From assembly GCA_964575675.1 (NCBI GenBank), contig CAZNRY010000029.1:1-28236 (forward strand): 28,236 nucleotides of DNA, written 5' to 3'. This document shows positions 24,495 through 28,236 of this stretch, in pieces; position 1 is the stretch's first letter; every line of letters starts with the position of its first letter. Origin of the DNA: CAZNRY01 sp964575675 (lineage in GTDB: Bacteria > Eisenbacteria > RBG-16-71-46 > CAIMUX01 > VGJL01). Below the pieces are notes generated by a model that ran no database searches, had not been told where the DNA came from, and saw only the letters and a list, made by a program, of their open reading frames with translations. Position numbers and translations under genes: made by a program.

Positions 24495-25435
24495 GCGGTC
24501 CGCGCGCCGCCCCCGAAGAATCCCCTCGCCGCCCGCGCGCAACGCGAACAGACGCGCTGCGCATGGCCGTCCTGGCCGCCGTCACGGCTCTTGTCTTCTA
24601 CCTGATTTTCCGGCGCGTGCCCTTCCGCTCGGTTAGAGAGTTGATCGGCGGAGCGGTTCCGTTTCCCCTGATCGCGGGTCTCTTGATCACGATCGCATTT
24701 CCGTTCCTCTCGGCCTGGCGCTGGCAGGTGGTCATGGCGGCGATGGGGAAGGGCCTCACCCATCGCGAGGCGTTCTCCCTCACGATGGCGAGCTGGACCC
24801 TGTCGACCTTCACGCCGTCGAAGGGCGGCGACCTGGCGAAGACGTACTTCCTTCGCGGGCGTTTCCCGGTGAGCACGGTGCTCGGGAGCATTCTCGCGGA
24901 GCGGCTCTTCGATGTTCTGACGCTCCTTCTCTTCTGTCTCGTCGGGTCGTTGATCTATCGATGGACGACGTTGGCGGTCCTGTCGGGAGGCCTTCTCGCG
25001 GCAGGCCTCCTCGCGACGATCGCGCTCCTCACGATCCGCATTCCAGTCCCGTCCCGCCTGCGGCCGAAGGTCGAGAGGATGCTCGAGGCCCTGCGCTGTT
25101 TGATCCGACGCCCGAGGTACCTGTTGTTGCTCGCGGGCATCTGTTCGGCGAACTGGTTGGCGAGCGTGGGCCAGACGTGGGCGTTCTACCACGCCCTTCG
25201 GACGCCCGTTCCTTTCGGCAGTGTCCTCGCCGCCCTGCCCGCGGCGATCTTCATTGGGCTGCTACCACTCACCGTGGCGGGGATGGGGACGCGCGACGCC
25301 GCCCTGATCCGCCTGCTTGCGGGGATCGCCCCTGCCCCGGTCTCCCTGGGGGTCGGCCTGCTTTACTCCCTCTGTGGGTACTGGATTCCGGGCCTCGTGG
25401 GGCTTCCCTTCCTTCGCTCGGCTCTCAAGAAGTAG
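24491..25435 (+). CDS. Lysylphosphatidylglycerol synthase-type membrane protein (UPF0104 family)
   Basis: The 314-residue protein has about eight hydrophobic helices and the family blocks RWQVVMAAMGKGLTHREAFS and FTPSKGGDLAKTYFLR near residues 75-120. ILAERLFDVLTLL follows, then LLPLTVAGMGTRDAALI near the C-terminus. It is the flippase/transport half of MprF-like proteins without the aminoacyl-transferase domain, as in many glycan and lipid export systems. The start is GTG 24491: it overlaps the upstream stop (GTGA) and GGGAGAAGGG lies before it. The short N-terminal Arg/Pro-rich stretch is cytoplasmic by the positive-inside rule. It is translationally coupled to the preceding gene. Confidence 0.8.
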   Translation: MSGPRAAPEESPRRPRATRTDALRMAVLAAVTALVFYLIFRRVPFRSVRELIGGAVPFPLIAGLLITIAFPFLSAWRWQVVMAAMGKGLTHREAFSLTMASWTLSTFTPSKGGDLAKTYFLRGRFPVSTVLGSILAERLFDVLTLLLFCLVGSLIYRWTTLAVLSGGLLAAGLLATIALLTIRIPVPSRLRPKVERMLEALRCLIRRPRYLLLLAGICSANWLASVGQTWAFYHALRTPVPFGSVLAALPAAIFIGLLPLTVAGMGTRDAALIRLLAGIAPAPVSLGVGLLYSLCGYWIPGLVGLPFLRSALKK

Positions 25436-25499
25436 ATCTCGGCCAGTCAATATTTCGCCCAGTGGAATCACCTCACTGAATGAACAGGCATAACAAGCT

Positions 25500-25518
25500 G
25501 TCTAACAATGAGTTAGAT
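25500..25518. promoter_or_regulatory. Inverted repeat after the membrane-protein gene
   Basis: TCTAAC (25501-25506) and GTTAGA (25512-25517) form a perfect repeat with a 5-base spacer, in an unusually AT-rich pocket. It may be an operator or mRNA 3' element. Confidence 0.3.
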
Positions 25519-25600
25519 AATACACTATTTGCAGTCAAGTTTTACTGGATTACTTCCGGCGCATAGTCGAATATAGTATCGAATGAGTACAGATTTAGAT

Positions 25601-25614
25601 GATTCCCGGGAATC
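25601..25614. promoter_or_regulatory. 14-bp perfect palindrome upstream of the suf operon
   Basis: GATTCCCGGGAATC is a perfect 14-base palindrome about 210 bases before the rrf2 gene. Its palindromic form suits a dimeric regulator, but its target is not known. Confidence 0.35.
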
Positions 25615-25688
25615 GACCGATGAGCGGGGGCCACCTGTCCCCAGACCCAGTCGTCGGGGCGGGAACCTCCCGACCGTCCCCAGCGGGC

Positions 25689-25749
25689 GGAACCTAATTG
25701 TTGACTCGCGATTCAATGTTGTTTACTTAGAGGGAACCTAATGTTGACT
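25689..25749 (+). promoter_or_regulatory. Putative suf promoter region with direct repeats and palindrome
   Basis: GGAACCTAAT followed by GTTGACT occurs twice (25689-25706 with one extra T, and 25733-25749). Each copy supplies a TTGACT -35-like box, although the -10 regions 17-18 bases on are weak. TTGACTCG|CGATTCAA (25701-25716) is a near-perfect 16-bp palindrome, with a mismatch only at the fifth base of each arm. It overlaps the first box and is a good operator candidate for the Rrf2 regulator encoded next. Confidence 0.5.
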
Positions 25750-25822
25750 TCGGAATACAGATTTGTGATTCTTCAATGAGTCGAGCAAGTGGGACGGAAT
25801 CCCGACCCGGGGAGAGAACAAG

Positions 25823-26410
25823 ATGAAAGTGACGACGAGTGAGGAGTACGGGCTGCGCTGCCTGCTCCAGCTCGCGCGCAAGCACGAGAGCGGAAAGGCG
25901 CTGACCCTTCCTGAAATCGCATCCAAGGAAGGGATGCCGATTCCGAACACGGCGAAACTGCTCCGCCGGCTTCGCATCGCGGGAATCGTGGTGAGCGCCC
26001 GCGGCCGCACCGGCGGCTACACGCTTAGCCGGCCGCCGCACGAGATCAACCTGTCGAGCGCGCTCGCGGCGCTCGACGGGCCGATGTTCGAGCACAGCGA
26101 TTGCTCGCACTACGCTGGTATCGAACAGGTCTGCGTGCGCACGAGCGATTGCTCCGTCCGCTCCCTCTGGGTCGCGGTCGAGGATCTGATGCGCACAGCG
26201 CTCGGCAAGGTCACGCTCGCCGACCTGGTCTCGACGGAGGAGATGGCGCGCCAGCGCTTCGGGTCGGCCTGGGAGGGGAAGGCCGAGCTCTCCTCCGCAT
26301 TGACGTCGCGGAGACTGGTCGAGGTCGCAGGCGCGCCGGCGAGGAGCGCGCCGGTCCGCAATCCGCAGACATCGATTCCGAAGATCGAAGGGGACGACTG
26401 GATCGACTGA
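25823..26410 (+). CDS. Rrf2-family Fe-S-type transcriptional regulator of the suf operon
   Basis: The 195-residue protein has the Rrf2 winged helix (EYGLRCLLQLAR, PEIASKEGMPIPNTAKLLRRL, GRTGGYTLSRPP). It has three cysteines, Cys94, Cys104 and Cys110 (C-x9-C-x5-C), in the place where IscR-like members hold an iron-sulfur cluster. The C-terminus is extended by about 45 residues relative to short members. It is expected to sense Fe-S status and repress the genes that follow. A GGGGAGAG site lies upstream of ATG 25823. The gene is 69 bases from sufC and in the same direction, so it is likely the first gene of the operon. Confidence 0.85.
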   Translation: MKVTTSEEYGLRCLLQLARKHESGKALTLPEIASKEGMPIPNTAKLLRRLRIAGIVVSARGRTGGYTLSRPPHEINLSSALAALDGPMFEHSDCSHYAGIEQVCVRTSDCSVRSLWVAVEDLMRTALGKVTLADLVSTEEMARQRFGSAWEGKAELSSALTSRRLVEVAGAPARSAPVRNPQTSIPKIEGDDWID

Positions 26411-26479
26411 CGATTTCCCGCGGGAAAGGCCGCGACGGACTGCCCGCCGGGGAATGATCGAGAGGAGCCGGAGGATCGC

Positions 26480-27277
<798 letters not shown>

Positions 27278-27359
27278 AGGGGACGGCGGAGAGCGCGAAC
27301 CATTCAGAATCGGTCGCACAGAGTCTGGTGAAAGAAGATAGAGCGGGAGGCTTCAAGCG

Positions 27360-28236
27360 ATGACAAAGACCGACCCGACGAAGAACCCGACTGGCGACGG
27401 CGCCGCGAAGGGATCGCGCGGGACCATAGACATTCGCGAAGACTACGCGGAGAAGTACGGCTTCCACGATCCGGAGACCTACTTCCACAAGGGCCGCAAG
27501 GGAATCGATCACGAGGTCGTCGAGATGATCTCGCAGATGAAGAAGGAGCCGGACTGGATGCGCCTGCTCCGTCACGAGGCGCTCGACATCTTCTTCGCCA
27601 AGCCGATGCCGAACTGGGGCGACACGGAGCTTCTGAACTCGATCGACTTCGCCGACATCTACTACTACATCAAGCCGATGGCGGAGCAGGGGAAGACCTG
27701 GGACGACGTGCCCGATGACATCAAGCGGACCTTCGATCGTCTGGGCATCCCCGAGGCGGAGCGGAAGTTTCTGGCGGGAGTCTCGGCGCAGTACGAGTCG
27801 GAGGTCGTCTACCACTCGGTCCAGGAAAGCCTGACCAAGCAGGGCGTGATCTTCATGGACATGGACTCGGGGCTGCGCGAGCACCCGGAGATCGTGAAGA
27901 AGTATTTCGGCTCGGTGATTCCGCCGACCGACAACAAGTTCGCCGCGCTGAACAGCGCGACCTGGTCGGGTGGATCGTTCATCTATGTGCCCCCCGACAC
28001 GAAGGTCGAGATCCCGCTCCAGGCCTACTTCCGGATCAACGCCGAGAGGATGGGCCAATTCGAGAGGACGCTGATCATCGCCGACCGCGGGTCGCGGATC
28101 CACTACATCGAAGGGTGCACGGCGCCGGTCTACACGAGCCACTCGCTCCACTCGGCCGTCGTCGAGCTGATCGCGATGGAGGACGCCTACATCCGCTACA
28201 CGACGATCCAGAACTGGGCGAACAACATCTTCAACC
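27360..28236 (+). CDS. sufB: SufB, Fe-S cluster scaffold (cut by window edge)
   Basis: The frame runs open to the right edge, giving the first 292 residues of a protein that is usually about 470 long. It shows SufB hallmarks: EKYGFHDPETYFHKGRKGID, the IPPTDNKFAALNSATWSGGS stretch, then FIYVPPDTKVEIPLQAYFRIN and SRIHYIEGCTAP. SufB with SufC and SufD holds the nascent cluster; the later Cys/Glu ligands lie beyond the edge. The N-terminal ~25 residues are a polar extension. A GGGAGG site lies upstream of ATG 27360, 82 bases after sufC. The downstream partner (sufD and sufS or sufU) should follow outside the window. Confidence 0.95.
   Translation, partial: MTKTDPTKNPTGDGAAKGSRGTIDIREDYAEKYGFHDPETYFHKGRKGIDHEVVEMISQMKKEPDWMRLLRHEALDIFFAKPMPNWGDTELLNSIDFADIYYYIKPMAEQGKTWDDVPDDIKRTFDRLGIPEAERKFLAGVSAQYESEVVYHSVQESLTKQGVIFMDMDSGLREHPEIVKKYFGSVIPPTDNKFAALNSATWSGGSFIYVPPDTKVEIPLQAYFRINAERMGQFERTLIIADRGSRIHYIEGCTAPVYTSHSLHSAVVELIAMEDAYIRYTTIQNWANNIFN

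Noticed and set aside
25500..25518. attC-like half sites (GTCTAAC and GTTAGAT fit RYYYAAC/GTTRRRY)
   Set aside because: Only five bases separate them, far too short for an integron attC site, and no cassette array or intact integron integrase is present.

Overview
The window is GC-rich, gene-dense bacterial DNA with one 100-N scaffold gap (20763-20862), so it is most likely from a scaffolded metagenome or draft assembly. Three observations suggest a deep-branching FCB-type or Eisenbacteria-like lineage. These are large secreted proteins ending in FlgD-like/type IX-like sorting domains, a YVTN beta-propeller protein, and a lipoprotein metalloprotease carrying Cys-rich GACC repeats. The taxonomic call is an inference from domain style, not a measurement.

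Layout. 1-1.4 kb is a graveyard of mobile and broken genes: an rve-type transposase, the tail of an RND outer-membrane factor, and a tyrosine recombinase relic with a stop and a frameshift. 1.4-2.6 kb holds an AAA/DUF4143 ATPase under a promoter that overlaps an inverted repeat. 3.2-4.9 kb holds a PadR regulator and its membrane-protein partner behind a perfect consensus sigma-70 promoter. 5.1-5.6 kb is the 3' end of a group II intron (maturase tail plus domain V). 5.9-7.7 kb carries an ACT-domain protein and galT. 8.4-14.5 kb carries a 1145-residue secreted YVTN protein and a Ser/Thr kinase-TolB-TPR protein. 14.6-16.9 kb carries a CDP-alcohol phosphatidyltransferase, a YaiI/YqxD-family protein and a MntA/HepT toxin-antitoxin pair that abuts a truncated transposase. 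17.0-22.0 kb has a headless subtilase and the gap-split metalloprotease lipoprotein. 22.6-25.4 kb is a two-gene operon of an unrecognised large protein and an LPG-synthase-type membrane protein. 25.8-28.2 kb is the start of a suf Fe-S cluster operon (Rrf2 regulator, sufC, partial sufB).

Between the genes lie several dispersed repeats. A four-copy element (5.6, 6.5, 7.9 and 15.4 kb) folds a GNRA hairpin with a compensatory base change. A 68-bp block is identical at 0.8 and 8.1 kb. A third repeat pair sits at 11.8 and 16.0 kb. The 22.18-22.35 kb intergenic region contains several strong hairpins, some mutually exclusive, and one followed by a T-rich run. These non-coding structures are the least explained part of the window. 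No tRNA, rRNA or CRISPR array was found.
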